64,000 nt of DNA from Chlamydiales bacterium (GCA_022601535.1 JAJACK010000005.1:16011-80010), one strand, 5' to 3'; counted from the first letter of the stretch, positions 1-8,916 are shown. Translations and numbers: made by a program. Notes: a model not told the origin generated them from the letters alone.

Positions 1-213
1 TCCTGCAAGCCATGCACTGAAAAGGGGGGAAGGGATATGGAGGAGGGTAAAAGAGTCAGCTGTTTCAGACAGATTAGACCATTTAGAGAGGCCGATGAAA
101 AGGAGTTGGCCGCCCCAATAGAGTCGGATGATTAAAAGAAAAATTTGCCCAAGAAAATTCTCTCCCTGAACCACTCCCCAATACGACTGTCTAAGCCATC
201 GATGTTGTTTCAT
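1..213 (-). CDS. DoxX family membrane protein, N-terminal part (runs off the window)
   Basis: The reverse strand reads open from an ATG at 213 to the window edge (71 codons). The translation begins MKQHRWLRQSYWGVVQ and continues with a hydrophobic stretch containing LLIIRLYWGGQLLFIGLSKW, then LHIPSPLFSAWLAG. This is the N-terminal pattern of DoxX/DoxD-like small integral membrane proteins, in which the first helix holds an R-x-Y/W-x-G pattern and a GxxK follows. Family members are usually about 130-160 aa, so roughly half is present. The DoxX role is poorly defined (redox or thiosulfate metabolism in some species). A TACACT box lies exactly 7 nt before the ATG and no Shine-Dalgarno is visible. 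The gene is divergent from the next one. Confidence 0.65.
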   Translation of the reverse strand, partial: MKQHRWLRQSYWGVVQGENFLGQIFLLIIRLYWGGQLLFIGLSKWSNLSETADSFTLLHIPSPLFSAWLAG

Positions 214-220
214 GGTGGGA

Positions 221-250
221 AGTGTACCAAAATTTAGAAATGAAAGTAAA
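221..250 (-). promoter_or_regulatory. Candidate promoter of the doxX-like gene
   Basis: On the minus strand TTTACT (250-245) is followed by 18 nt and then TACACT (226-221). The -10 box ends 7 nt before the ATG at 213, so a transcript would start at or next to the start codon. The -35 matches consensus at four of six positions. Confidence 0.4.
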
Positions 251-259
251 TCTTTTATC

Positions 260-288
260 CAGACAAAATTTCCCTTTTCCTCTATACT
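260..288 (+). promoter_or_regulatory. Candidate promoter of the Inc-like CX5R gene
   Basis: CAGACA (260-265), 17-nt spacer, TATACT (283-288). The ATG at 298 follows 9 nt after the -10 box and there is no Shine-Dalgarno, so the transcript would be leaderless or nearly so. Confidence 0.45.
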
Positions 289-297
289 ATCCCTGTT

Positions 298-2682
298 ATG
301 AATTCAAATCCTTTACATGGGCGTTGTCCCGACCCAATTGTTTTCAATGATCCTTTTTACCGTACAGCGTTGATTACAACGGTTGTGCTTACGATTGTTT
401 CAGCACTTTTAGTCGCATTTTATTTTCCTTTTAGCTCTGCAGGCTCTTGGGCTCTTACTGGGGTTTGTATTGTGAGTTTTGCAAGTGTTGCTACCCTCAT
501 GATTCAAGGGTGTCGGAAGCGGGAGCTTCCACTTCCCTCAAGAGAGAAAACACCATCACCACTTCCCTCAGAAGAGAAAACACCATCACCACTTCTCTCA
601 AGAGAGGAAACACCATTACCATTACCACAACCACTAAGATTTGACGCAAGAAGAGCTGCTTCTGCCCCCCCTATTCTCTCTCCTAGAGCTCGCCCCCCCT
701 CATCTCATCGAGCATCAGGTCAAGTCTCTGATTCCCCATATCCTAGTTGGACTCCACCTCCACCACCTCCTGATGAAACACAAGAGGAGAGGGCATTGTC
801 TTTTTCTGTGACATCTTCTCCTTCTCCAACTTGGTCTTTAGCAGATGACACTGCCACAGAAGTACCAGGTGGAGGAGGTTTGCTCGCCTCCTTGGCAGGA
901 GCTGTGGTAAATGCCGCTTCCTGGCTTTTCTCTGGGGGAACTCTTCAAAAGCGGCTCTACTACCACCTTCTTACAACATTGATTGAGTCATTTGACGAAA
1001 CGTGTTGTCAAACAGCACCTTTAGAAGAAAAAATTCAAGCCTTAAAACACTTCTTAAAAAGTGAATTTGACTTTGATTTTGAAAATCCAAAAGAGGGGGT
1101 TGAAATCTCTCTCCAAAAGGCTTTTGCTCATCTCTTTTCTGTACAAAATCGAGAAACAGATTTTGCTCAAGCGCGCTATGGTTTTTTCACTGAGATTGAC
1201 AACGCTTACAACACAGACAAAGGGCACGCTCTTCTCCGTTACATTGGTTTTTGCCTTTTTACAAAAGTAGATCTCAATAATTACGCTGATGATGCAGTTC
1301 ATGAAGCTCTTCGGAGTGGAGGGAGAGAGGTTACAGCTGTTTGTGCAGGCGATAACCTACATAAGCTTTTCAAAGAAGATCATACAGCGATTGCTCAAGC
1401 CAATTCGGACTTGAAGGGGGGAAGTGGTTTTGCAAATGCAAATAAGGCAAAGGGTCATTTTAACGTTAATTTCCAGCCATTGAGAGAGAACAATTTTGCC
1501 TCAAGACTTTGGAAGCAAGGTGATACAACAGTCTTACGTTTTGGAACTCCAACAATTGAGCTCAATGGAAATGGTGTGGTTGTTGAACCCCTATTTCTCC
1601 TCTTCTTGGATTATTTAAAAGAACACAATCTTACTCTTGTTTCATTTCAATTGCAAAATTCAAAAGATAAACAAGGAGCTAGTGGGGATGAGCATCAACG
1701 TCTTGAGAAAATTCTCGAGCTTGGTCGAAGTGAAGAATACCGAGATGTGATCAAAGTGATTGCATTTCCGATGGATGATGATTTCTTTTTCCAAAAAAAT
1801 GGGTGGGCGGATAAAGAGAATGCAGAAATATTTATTGGGGAATTCCGTGATCGGATTTTGGGTGAAGATCCTGACAGTCATTTTTCCACTCCAGGTGCTG
1901 ATCAGTATGATGTTGCATCGTTACTCAAACAGGTGCATAGCGCATTTTTCGACAGTACAGAAACATTGAATCACGATGAGCGGCAAGTGTTTCAGATGAT
2001 CACTTATGTCTTTTTGAAAGAGTACTTTACTCACAAATATCAAGCTGATTTTTCTCATACTCAATGCAAGGATGCGATGGATCGGGCAATGTCACTTAAT
2101 GCCCTTTACTACTACATCAATTTGATCAGAACAGGGGAGCACGAAGACTCTGAAAAATTACGTGAATTCCGTACTAATGTTCATTTCGCTCCACTGTTGA
2201 TAAAAGGGGTGCCGATGCATGGAAAACGTTTTGAATTATTCATGAAAGTGATGGCGCATTTAGAGAAAATGAAAAAAGACCAAAAGTTGGCAAATATTCA
2301 AAGGTTTGTCGTTCCCTCAGCTGAAGGGAGGCCAGTTACACCTAGGCCAACATGTACAGAGGGGCGGCCAAACCAGACGGTGCAAAGCTTACCTTCAGAA
2401 GCGAAAACTTTAGATGAGTATAAAGAGCTTTTTGCTCTTGATGTAGCTACGAAACATAGCTGCCGTATTTCTGCTGTAGAGCGTGCTTATGGTGTGATCG
2501 ATGAAAGGTACCGTAACGGTGCATTAGGAATAAGCATTGAGTTTGATTCTTCTAACCCTAATCTGTTTATGATTGGTTCTGGAAAGGTTGATTTTCAGGT
2601 TAATACGACACTTGAGACTCGTGGTGGAGAAGGGGGCGTTCTCATGACTTGGGAGCGTGTAGAAGTTGAAGGGTTACGCTAA
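298..2682 (+). CDS. Inc-like membrane protein with C-terminal CX5R (phosphoinositide-phosphatase-like) motif
   Basis: 794 aa. Residues about 24-45 and 50-71 are two closely spaced hydrophobic segments with a short turn, the bilobed pattern of chlamydial inclusion-membrane (Inc) proteins. A Pro/Ser/Glu-rich linker (about 78-175) follows and contains three 10-residue tandem repeats of the type PLPSREKTPS. The rest is a large soluble region of unknown fold. At residues 590-597 it has CKDAMDRA, a CX5R signature resembling the CKxxKDRT active site of inositol-polyphosphate 4-phosphatases and of the effectors SopB/IpgD. Inference: a secreted protein anchored in the inclusion membrane that may act on phosphoinositides; the activity is unproven and the usual final Thr is Ala. 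The gene overlaps the next by 17 bp. Confidence 0.6.
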   Translation: MNSNPLHGRCPDPIVFNDPFYRTALITTVVLTIVSALLVAFYFPFSSAGSWALTGVCIVSFASVATLMIQGCRKRELPLPSREKTPSPLPSEEKTPSPLLSREETPLPLPQPLRFDARRAASAPPILSPRARPPSSHRASGQVSDSPYPSWTPPPPPPDETQEERALSFSVTSSPSPTWSLADDTATEVPGGGGLLASLAGAVVNAASWLFSGGTLQKRLYYHLLTTLIESFDETCCQTAPLEEKIQALKHFLKSEFDFDFENPKEGVEISLQKAFAHLFSVQNRETDFAQARYGFFTEIDNAYNTDKGHALLRYIGFCLFTKVDLNNYADDAVHEALRSGGREVTAVCAGDNLHKLFKEDHTAIAQANSDLKGGSGFANANKAKGHFNVNFQPLRENNFASRLWKQGDTTVLRFGTPTIELNGNGVVVEPLFLLFLDYLKEHNLTLVSFQLQNSKDKQGASGDEHQRLEKILELGRSEEYRDVIKVIAFPMDDDFFFQKNGWADKENAEIFIGEFRDRILGEDPDSHFSTPGADQYDVASLLKQVHSAFFDSTETLNHDERQVFQMITYVFLKEYFTHKYQADFSHTQCKDAMDRAMSLNALYYYINLIRTGEHEDSEKLREFRTNVHFAPLLIKGVPMHGKRFELFMKVMAHLEKMKKDQKLANIQRFVVPSAEGRPVTPRPTCTEGRPNQTVQSLPSEAKTLDEYKELFALDVATKHSCRISAVERAYGVIDERYRNGALGISIEFDSSNPNLFMIGSGKVDFQVNTTLETRGGEGGVLMTWERVEVEGLR
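530..619 (+). repeat. Three 30-bp tandem repeats inside the Inc-like gene
   Basis: Units at 530-559, 560-589 and 590-619 share the cacttccctc...gagaaaacaccatcac pattern. They encode PLPSREKTPS, PLPSEEKTPS and PLLSREETPL. The units lie in the low-complexity linker after the membrane segments and are a likely site of length variation. Confidence 0.8.
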
Positions 2683-3526
2683 ACTTCTAAAGGAGGGGAA
2701 GCTCGTCGCTTTTCCCACCGAAACTGTCTACGGTTTAGGCGCCTCTATTTTTTGTGAAAAAGCAATAGAAGAGATTTTTCGTCTGAAAGGGCGCCCTTCT
2801 GATAATCCTTTGATCGCCCATATCAGTGATCTTGATCAGATCGATCAGATTGTTGTCGATCCACCTGAACATTTTTTTCGGTTGGCAAAGCAGTTTTTTC
2901 CAGGCCCTTTGACCATTGTATTGAAAAAAGCACCGGCCGTTCCCGCTATTGCTTCGGGAGGATTGGAAACACTTGCTGTACGGATGCCTAATTGTAAAAT
3001 TGCCAGGAATTTGATTCGAGAGGTTGGTGTCCCCCTAGTTGCTCCTTCTGCAAATCTCTCTGGAAAACCTTCTAGCACGAAAAAAGAGCATGTAATTGGT
3101 GATTTTGGAGATAAGATAGCTGCTGTTTTAGAAGGGGAGTGCACATTTGGTCTTGAATCAACGGTAATCACACTCGATCCTAAACCGACACTTCTTCGCC
3201 CTGGGCAAATCACGCAAGAGGAGATCGAAGAGGTTTTGGGAGAAAAGATGGGTGTTGCACAAGTGTCTAATCACCCTCTTTCACCTGGAATGAAATACCG
3301 CCACTACGCCCCCAAAGCGCGTGTTGTGGTGTTTTATTCTCAAGAGGAGCTAGACCATTATATAGACACGGCTCCATCGATGAAAAGACATCTCTTTGTG
3401 GCTAAACCGCAGACACTCTATCATGAATTGCGCAGCTGCGATGCACATGGTTGTAAAGAAGCTGTTGTTCTTTGTTTAAGTGAAAATCAGGCGCTTCTAA
3501 ATCGCTTGATGAAAGCTGCGCAATAA
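2666..3526 (+). CDS. sua5: L-threonylcarbamoyladenylate synthase, Sua5/YrdC/YciO family
   Basis: 286 aa. Makes threonylcarbamoyl-AMP from threonine, bicarbonate and ATP, the first step of tRNA t6A37 modification in the cytoplasm. The YrdC fold fills about residues 1-190, with LVAFPTETVYGLG, KGRPSDNPLIAHI, FPGPLTIVL and LVAPSANLSGKPSST, all classic for the family. SPGMKYRHYAPKA near 215 introduces a Sua5-type C-terminal extension, so this is the long form and not TsaC. The start is TTG at 2666: the codon two before it is a stop, and no other start lies before the conserved region. It overlaps the Inc-like gene by 17 bp and is followed 15 nt later by aconitase. Confidence 0.92.
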   Translation: MKGYAKLLKEGKLVAFPTETVYGLGASIFCEKAIEEIFRLKGRPSDNPLIAHISDLDQIDQIVVDPPEHFFRLAKQFFPGPLTIVLKKAPAVPAIASGGLETLAVRMPNCKIARNLIREVGVPLVAPSANLSGKPSSTKKEHVIGDFGDKIAAVLEGECTFGLESTVITLDPKPTLLRPGQITQEEIEEVLGEKMGVAQVSNHPLSPGMKYRHYAPKARVVVFYSQEELDHYIDTAPSMKRHLFVAKPQTLYHELRSCDAHGCKEAVVLCLSENQALLNRLMKAAQ

Positions 3527-3541
3527 GTTATTCTCCCCCGT

Positions 3542-5479
3542 ATGGGACAAAATTTAGCACAGAAACTTTTGGCAAGTCATCTCCTTGAAGGAGAGATGCA
3601 ACAGGGCAATGAAATTGCGCTGAAAATCGATCAAACATTGACGCAAGATGCGACAGGAACCATGGTGATGTTGGAACTGGAGGCGATGGGGCTTGATCGG
3701 GCAAAAACCGACATCTCTGTTCAATATGTCGATCACAATTTGGTTCAAAACGATTTTAAAAATCCAGAAGATCATCTCTTCTTGCGAAGCGCATGCAAAC
3801 GATTTGGAATTTGGTATAGTCGCGCAGGGAATGGAGTTTCTCATCCTGTTCATATGGAGAGGTTTGGAAAGCCTGGAAAAACATTACTTGGCTCAGACAG
3901 CCACACATGTGCGGCAGGTTCGATGGGAATGCTTGCAATGGGTGCGGGAGGACTTGAGGTTGCCTTTGCCATTGCAGGGGAGCCATTCCACGTGAAGATG
4001 CCGGAGATCTTTGGGATTAAGCTTGTCGGAGAGCTTCCCGATTGGGTCTCTGCAAAGGATGTGGTGTTAGAGGTTTTGCGCCGTTACGATGTATCGGGTG
4101 GTGTGGGAAAGATTTTAGAGTATTACGGTCCTGGTTTAGAAGGGCTTTCGGCGATGGATCGGCATGTCATTGCCAATATGGGAGCGGAGCTTGGAGCGAC
4201 AGCTTCGGTTTTTCCCGCAGATGAAGTGGTGCACCGTTTTTTGAAGAGTCAACATCGGGAGGATGATTTTGAGTCGTGGGAGAGAGATGATGACTCTACA
4301 TATGATAGCCACGCTGAAATTGATTTGAGTAAGCTCGAGCCTTTGATTGCAAAACCAAGTAGCCCCGGCAATGTTGTTCCAATCTCTGAGCTGGAAGGGC
4401 TCGATGTTTTTCAGGTGATGATTGGCTCTTCGGCAAATCCAGGTTACCGCGATTTTGCGATTGTTGCTGATATCTTAGAAGATCAGCAAGTGCACGACCA
4501 GGTCTCTTTAGATATCAACCCGACATCGAGGCAGATTTTGGAAAATTTAGCTCGCAACGGCCATTTAGCCAAATTGATTCGCTCTGGGGCTCGGATCCAT
4601 CAGGCAGGATGCAATGGATGTATTGGAATGGGGCAAGCTCCAGCTGTTGAACGTCCATCACTGCGGACTGTGCCACGTAACTTTCCCGGCCGCTCAGGGA
4701 CCAAAGAAGACGCTGTCTATCTCTGTAGTCCTGAGGTGGGAGCTGCAGCAGCGCTCACTGGGAAAGTGACCGATCCGCGGAAAATGGGAATAGAGTATCC
4801 GAAGGTAGAAGAGCCCGATAAGTTGGTGATTTCAAAAGATGCTGTGATTCCTCCTCCAGAAGATGGGCGAGATTTTCCCTTGGACAAAGGGGGAAATATC
4901 AAACCTCTTCCTCACTTTGAACCGTTGCCTGAGAGTTTAGAAGGAGCTGTATTGATCAAGCTTGGAGATAATGTGTCGACCGATGAGATTATGCCGGCTG
5001 GTTCAAAAGTGTTGCCATTTCGGAGTAATATTCCAGCGATCAGCGATTTTGTCTTCAATCAAGTCGATGAGAGTTATCCCAGTCGTGCCCGTATGCACCA
5101 GGAGAGGGGACATTTCATCATTGGAGGAAAGAATTATGGGCAAGGTTCGAGTCGAGAGCATGCAGCAATCGCTCCCCGTTTCCTAGGAGTAAGAGCTGTC
5201 TTAGTGAAAGATTTTGCGCGGATCCATCGATCGAATTTATCGAACTTTGGAATTGTTCCTCTCACCTTTATCGATCCAGAAGATTGGGAGAAAATTGCGC
5301 TCAACACCACCTTGTCATTTCCTCACATCCGAGAAGAGATTCAAAAAGGAAACGAAGTGACGGTGATCGATACGACAGAAAAGCGCACCTTTAAAGTTGC
5401 ACATAATATGACTCCTCGGGAATTGCGTAGTGTATTAGAAGGGGGGATGATTGGCCACTTCAAATCTAAAAATAGCTGA
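3542..5479 (+). CDS. acn: Aconitate hydratase
   Basis: 645 aa. Interconverts citrate and isocitrate in the TCA cycle. All three 4Fe-4S ligands are visible: Cys123 in GSDSHTCAAG, and Cys357 and Cys360 in GCNGCIGMG. The swivel domain holds NYGQGSSREHAA with the substrate-binding Ser/Arg. The length (about 645 rather than 750-890) places it in the short bacterial aconitase group related to mitochondrial aconitase. Together with sucAB-lpdA later in the window it shows that TCA functions are encoded; Chlamydiaceae lack aconitase. The 3' end overlaps the dipeptidase gene by 29 bp, implying one operon from 2666 to 8395. Confidence 0.95.
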   Translation: MGQNLAQKLLASHLLEGEMQQGNEIALKIDQTLTQDATGTMVMLELEAMGLDRAKTDISVQYVDHNLVQNDFKNPEDHLFLRSACKRFGIWYSRAGNGVSHPVHMERFGKPGKTLLGSDSHTCAAGSMGMLAMGAGGLEVAFAIAGEPFHVKMPEIFGIKLVGELPDWVSAKDVVLEVLRRYDVSGGVGKILEYYGPGLEGLSAMDRHVIANMGAELGATASVFPADEVVHRFLKSQHREDDFESWERDDDSTYDSHAEIDLSKLEPLIAKPSSPGNVVPISELEGLDVFQVMIGSSANPGYRDFAIVADILEDQQVHDQVSLDINPTSRQILENLARNGHLAKLIRSGARIHQAGCNGCIGMGQAPAVERPSLRTVPRNFPGRSGTKEDAVYLCSPEVGAAAALTGKVTDPRKMGIEYPKVEEPDKLVISKDAVIPPPEDGRDFPLDKGGNIKPLPHFEPLPESLEGAVLIKLGDNVSTDEIMPAGSKVLPFRSNIPAISDFVFNQVDESYPSRARMHQERGHFIIGGKNYGQGSSREHAAIAPRFLGVRAVLVKDFARIHRSNLSNFGIVPLTFIDPEDWEKIALNTTLSFPHIREEIQKGNEVTVIDTTEKRTFKVAHNMTPRELRSVLEGGMIGHFKSKNS

Positions 5480-6428
5480 CCTCCACTGTGACCTTCTCTC
5501 CTACATCGTTGAAGAGAAAGGAACAGCAGCAGACCCACAGTCAAAATGTTCGTGGCCTCAGCTCAAGGCAGGAGGCGTTTCGCTACAAACTGTTGCACTT
5601 TACGTTTCGACAAATAAGGATTCGGTTCAATTTTTCCAAAGCCAAGTCGATGCATTTATGAATCTTCCAACCCTTTATCCCGATCACTTTGCCCATCTCA
5701 AGCAATTTAAAGTGCCCAAAGGGGAAGAGAAAGTGCACCTTCTCCCTGCGATTGAAAATGGATCAGGGCTTGTTACAGAAGAGGAGCCACTAGAACTCGC
5801 CTTTCGTCGTCTCGATGAATTTATCGACTTAAGTCCCTCGCCCATCCTCTATATCAGCCTCACGTGGAAGCATAAGAATCGATTTGGAGGAGGAAATGAA
5901 TCCAAGGAGGGGATTAAAAGAGATGGAGAACTCTTTTTGGAGTATCTTTCAGGCAAGAATATCGCTATCGATTTGAGCCACACCTCTGACGCCTTGGCAG
6001 AGGGGATTTTCAATACGATCGATAAGAAGGGGCTCGACCTTATGCCAATTGCGTCCCATTCCAATTTTCGAGAGGTTTGCAACCACCCCCGCAACCTTCC
6101 TGATTCCTTTGCAAAAGAGATTGTCGCAAGAGGAGGAGTGATCGGACTCAACTTCGTCAAACGTTTTATCGGAAAAGAGAGTGATTTTTTAGCTCACCTT
6201 AACCACGCAAAGAAACTTGGTATTTTTGATCATTTCTGCTTTGGAGCAGACTTCTTTTGTGAATCGCAATTCATCCAACTCTTGCCATCATTTATTCCCG
6301 TCTACTATAAGGCATTTTCAGACGCAAGTTGTTATCCACGCCTTTTACAAACATTGGATTTGACAAAAGAAGAGGAAGAACAGTTGAGTTTTCGAAATTT
6401 AGAAGCGTTCTTTGAGAGGAGGAAATAG
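5451..6428 (+). CDS. Membrane dipeptidase (peptidase family M19)
   Basis: 325 aa. Family M19 zinc enzymes cleave dipeptides, including D-containing dipeptides from peptidoglycan. Visible metal or active-site motifs are ADLHCDLL near residue 10, LPAIENGSGL near 100, IDLSHTS near 175 and ASHSNFR near 200, followed by HPRNLPD and GGVIGLNF. I chose the TTG at 5451 because AAGGGGGG lies about 5 nt before it inside the aconitase gene and the family's first conserved motif comes only nine residues later. No signal peptide is visible, so it is probably cytoplasmic. It abuts the glucokinase gene with no gap and lies near the L,D-transpeptidase, which fits recycling of wall peptides. Confidence 0.88.
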   Translation: MATSNLKIADLHCDLLSYIVEEKGTAADPQSKCSWPQLKAGGVSLQTVALYVSTNKDSVQFFQSQVDAFMNLPTLYPDHFAHLKQFKVPKGEEKVHLLPAIENGSGLVTEEEPLELAFRRLDEFIDLSPSPILYISLTWKHKNRFGGGNESKEGIKRDGELFLEYLSGKNIAIDLSHTSDALAEGIFNTIDKKGLDLMPIASHSNFREVCNHPRNLPDSFAKEIVARGGVIGLNFVKRFIGKESDFLAHLNHAKKLGIFDHFCFGADFFCESQFIQLLPSFIPVYYKAFSDASCYPRLLQTLDLTKEEEEQLSFRNLEAFFERRK

Positions 6429-7421
6429 ATGCTCATCGCAGCAGATATCGGAGGGACAAAGACAAATCTTGCCCTCTTTGAATTCAATTCAAAGAGTTTT
6501 GAGTATTTAGATCTTAAAACTTACAAAAGTAGCGACTACGACGATCTAGAGACCATTATCAAACGGTTTATCAGCGAAGTGAAACCGAAAAAGCCGGTTC
6601 AATCTGCCTGTTTTGCTATTGCAGGACCGGTTGTCAATGGCGTGTGTCATGCCACCAACCTCCCCTGGATTGTAGACGAGAAAAAACTTGCAGCTGTTTT
6701 GGGAATTTCAGATGTCTACCTCATCAATGATCTTGAAGGGAATGCATGGGCAATTGATATTTTATCAGCCGATCAACTCATGTTGCTCCATACTGGAGAT
6801 AAACAGTTTGAGGGGAATCGAGCTGTTGTCTCACCTGGAACAGGTTTGGGAGAAGCTGGCGTTTTATGGGATGGAAAAATGCACCATCCCTTTGCCAGTG
6901 AAGGGGGACATTGCGAACTTGGGCCACTAGATGAAGTGCAGATCGACCTCTGTCGCTATCTCTACCAAAAATTTGGTCATCCATCCTACGAGCGAGTTCT
7001 TTCAGGGCCAGGGTTGGCCAATATCTACGCCTTTTTCATCGATGTGCAAAAGAGAAAAGAACCGAAATGGTTAACAGATGCTTTTGCAAAAGAAGATCCA
7101 GCCCGTGTGATTACCGAAAATGCGCTCAATGGGAAATCAGAGCTCTGTCTTGAAGTGCTCGATCTTTTCATCTCAATTTTGGGATCAGAAGCAGGTAACT
7201 GTGTCTTAAAATATATGGCCTTTGGAGGACTCTATCTCGGTGGAGGTATTCCTCCCAAAATCTTGCCCCGCCTTAAAGACGATCCCGGTTTTCTCGAAGG
7301 ATTTTTCAACAAAGGAAGGTTCCGCTCTCTTCTTGAAAAAGTGCCTGTCTACGTCATCTTAGATGATAAAGCTGCTCTTCGAGGGTCTGCAAATTATTGT
7401 CGTATGCAAGAGGTAAACTAA
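6429..7421 (+). CDS. glk: Glucokinase
   Basis: 330 aa, ROK/hexokinase-fold bacterial glucokinase (Glk type). It phosphorylates glucose with ATP. The phosphate loop ADIGGTKTNLALF is at residues 4-16, INDLEGNAWAI carries the catalytic Asp near 97-107, SPGTGLGEA is at about 136-144, and the sugar-binding region EGGHCELGP follows. The start is directly behind the dipeptidase stop, with GAGGAGG as ribosome site. The stop codon shares its last A with the ATG of the next gene (TAATG). Free-glucose use is unusual for Chlamydiaceae but known in environmental chlamydiae. Confidence 0.93.
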   Translation: MLIAADIGGTKTNLALFEFNSKSFEYLDLKTYKSSDYDDLETIIKRFISEVKPKKPVQSACFAIAGPVVNGVCHATNLPWIVDEKKLAAVLGISDVYLINDLEGNAWAIDILSADQLMLLHTGDKQFEGNRAVVSPGTGLGEAGVLWDGKMHHPFASEGGHCELGPLDEVQIDLCRYLYQKFGHPSYERVLSGPGLANIYAFFIDVQKRKEPKWLTDAFAKEDPARVITENALNGKSELCLEVLDLFISILGSEAGNCVLKYMAFGGLYLGGGIPPKILPRLKDDPGFLEGFFNKGRFRSLLEKVPVYVILDDKAALRGSANYCRMQEVN

Positions 7422-8395
7422 TGTCCCCTAAAAGATTTATCCTATTTCTCGCCTTAGCCGTAGTCACAACTTTAGCCTATTTCAACTGGCCCAAAGAGAC
7501 TCCTTTTGTCAAACCTCCCGAAGGGGTGAGTTACGAAATGGCAATTGAACCGATCGAAGTTGTCGAGGTCTCTTCAGCTTCAACTGAAGCGAAAAGCGAA
7601 AAATTATTCCCCCGCTCAGATGAGAGCGAGCTTCCGGAGGAGGTAGATCGCCTTTCCCAGCTTTTCCAGCCCTTTCCCCCTCTTCCCTCAATCGTCGAAA
7701 CGATCTCTTACACCGGTCGCGTTCCATGGGTTGAAGGGAGATCGGCTTACCTCGGCGATTACGCCCTTCGCTATAAAACCTCTAAACATTTTATTTCGCG
7801 AAGCCTCAATGGAATGGGAAAATATCTCTCCGATACGGTTTCAAAAGGGAATCGTTTCAATGTTCTTCGTACCGACAAAGAGATCGAATTCCATCTTATT
7901 CTCGACCTTTCAAGACTTAAACTGTGGGCTTATGCACACGATGTTACCGAAGAAGAACATCTTCTGCTCAAGAGTTTTCCTGTTTGCGCAGGCCAACTCT
8001 CCTCTGATGCTCCTTCAGGGTGCTTGACACCGACTGGCACCTTTTTACTCGGCGATGAAATTGCCGTTTACAAAGAAGGGATGAGTGGAACTCGCTATGG
8101 TCGATCGATTGAAATGGTTTCTGTCTTTGGGACTCGTTGGATCCCCCTTTCTCGAGAGATTGCCAATTGCACTGGATCGTGTAAAGGGCTTGGTATTCAA
8201 GGAGTCCCTTGGAAACGGGATAGTGAGAGTGGAGAGATTTATGAAGATAGAAGTTGTATTGGAACATATCAGAGCGAAGGGTGTATCCGCCTGCTCACAG
8301 AAGATATCGAAGAGCTCTTTGCTGTGATCGTCTCTAGGCCCACTTATATCCATATCGTTGCAGACTTTGTAGATGCCTCCCTTTCAAGATTGTAG
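7421..8395 (+). CDS. L,D-transpeptidase (YkuD domain), membrane-anchored
   Basis: 324 aa when started at the ATG that overlaps the glk stop. The N-terminal segment MSPKRFILFLALAVVTTLAY is a signal anchor. A linker of about 100 residues precedes the YkuD domain, which starts at about residue 150 (FHLILDLSRLKLWAY). TPTGTFLLG, GIQGVPW and the catalytic SEGCIRL follow, the S-x-GC-[IV]-R signature with the nucleophile Cys near residue 290. Such enzymes form 3-3 peptidoglycan crosslinks or attach proteins to the wall. Its position behind a dipeptidase gene supports a wall role. The usual HG pair of the motif appears as IQG, so activity should be checked. Confidence 0.85.
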   Translation: MSPKRFILFLALAVVTTLAYFNWPKETPFVKPPEGVSYEMAIEPIEVVEVSSASTEAKSEKLFPRSDESELPEEVDRLSQLFQPFPPLPSIVETISYTGRVPWVEGRSAYLGDYALRYKTSKHFISRSLNGMGKYLSDTVSKGNRFNVLRTDKEIEFHLILDLSRLKLWAYAHDVTEEEHLLLKSFPVCAGQLSSDAPSGCLTPTGTFLLGDEIAVYKEGMSGTRYGRSIEMVSVFGTRWIPLSREIANCTGSCKGLGIQGVPWKRDSESGEIYEDRSCIGTYQSEGCIRLLTEDIEELFAVIVSRPTYIHIVADFVDASLSRL

Positions 8396-8425
8396 TTGTT
8401 TTTTTAGTGGTCTTTAAGATAGAAT
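8396..8425 (+). promoter_or_regulatory. Candidate promoter for the small membrane protein gene
   Basis: TTGTTT (8396-8401), 18-nt spacer, TAGAAT (8420-8425). The ATG at 8459 lies about 33 nt downstream behind a clear AAGGAG site, so this gene has a normal leader. Confidence 0.45.
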
Positions 8426-8458
8426 TGTCTTTATTAAACCTAAAAAAAGGAGCAGATA

Positions 8459-8869
8459 ATGTCCAATGTACTAGGTTTTTCAGATGCATTTGGTTGGCAT
8501 AGTGAGGGTGAATTAAAAGGGTTATCCCAGAAGTATTTTTTTGAAGATGGAGATAAAGCAAAAGAAAAAGACGATGCTATTTTTACTTATTTAGTATTAG
8601 AAAGATTTGTAAATATTATTGCGTATATTCCTTTGATTGGTAGCATCTTAGGTATTGTTAAGTTGGCAGCCTTTGCTTCTTTAGCAGAAGGCGTAGAGGA
8701 ATCGAGCGAAGATGCACAGTCTTATTTTAAAGGAATGAGAGTAAGGGCTGCTATTGAATCTCTTTCTCTAGGGGCTTTATTAATCATCCCAGATGTTATT
8801 GCGACGATTGGAAGAAAGTGTCAGTCAGCACCGTCTCTTGCGACTATGGAATCTTTTAAGCATATTTAA
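8459..8869 (+). CDS. Small hypothetical protein with two hydrophobic segments
   Basis: 136 aa; I do not recognise a family. AAAAAAAGGAGCAGATA in front of the ATG is a strong ribosome site. Two hydrophobic stretches are visible, about residues 48-80 (FVNIIAYIPLIGSILGIVKL) and 98-116 (SLGALLIIPDVIATIG), separated by a charged loop. The ends are polar. This could be an Inc-like or other membrane-associated protein, but nothing in it is diagnostic. It has its own candidate promoter and a strong terminator directly behind it, so it is transcribed alone. Confidence 0.6.
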   Translation: MSNVLGFSDAFGWHSEGELKGLSQKYFFEDGDKAKEKDDAIFTYLVLERFVNIIAYIPLIGSILGIVKLAAFASLAEGVEESSEDAQSYFKGMRVRAAIESLSLGALLIIPDVIATIGRKCQSAPSLATMESFKHI

Positions 8870-8874
8870 AAATA

Positions 8875-8916
8875 AAAAAACTCCTTGTTGGCTGAGCCTG
8901 ACAAGGAGTTTTTTTT
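8875..8916 (+). terminator. Rho-independent terminator after the small membrane protein gene
   Basis: CTCCTTGT (8881-8888), loop TGGCTGAGCCTG, ACAAGGAG (8901-8908), then eight T. An A-run precedes the stem, so it could also act on the other strand. Confidence 0.92.

Noticed and set aside
1054..1302. Open frames on both strands overlapping the Inc-like gene.
   Set aside because: Shadow frames without ribosome sites or recognisable sequence; the long frame 298-2682 explains the region.
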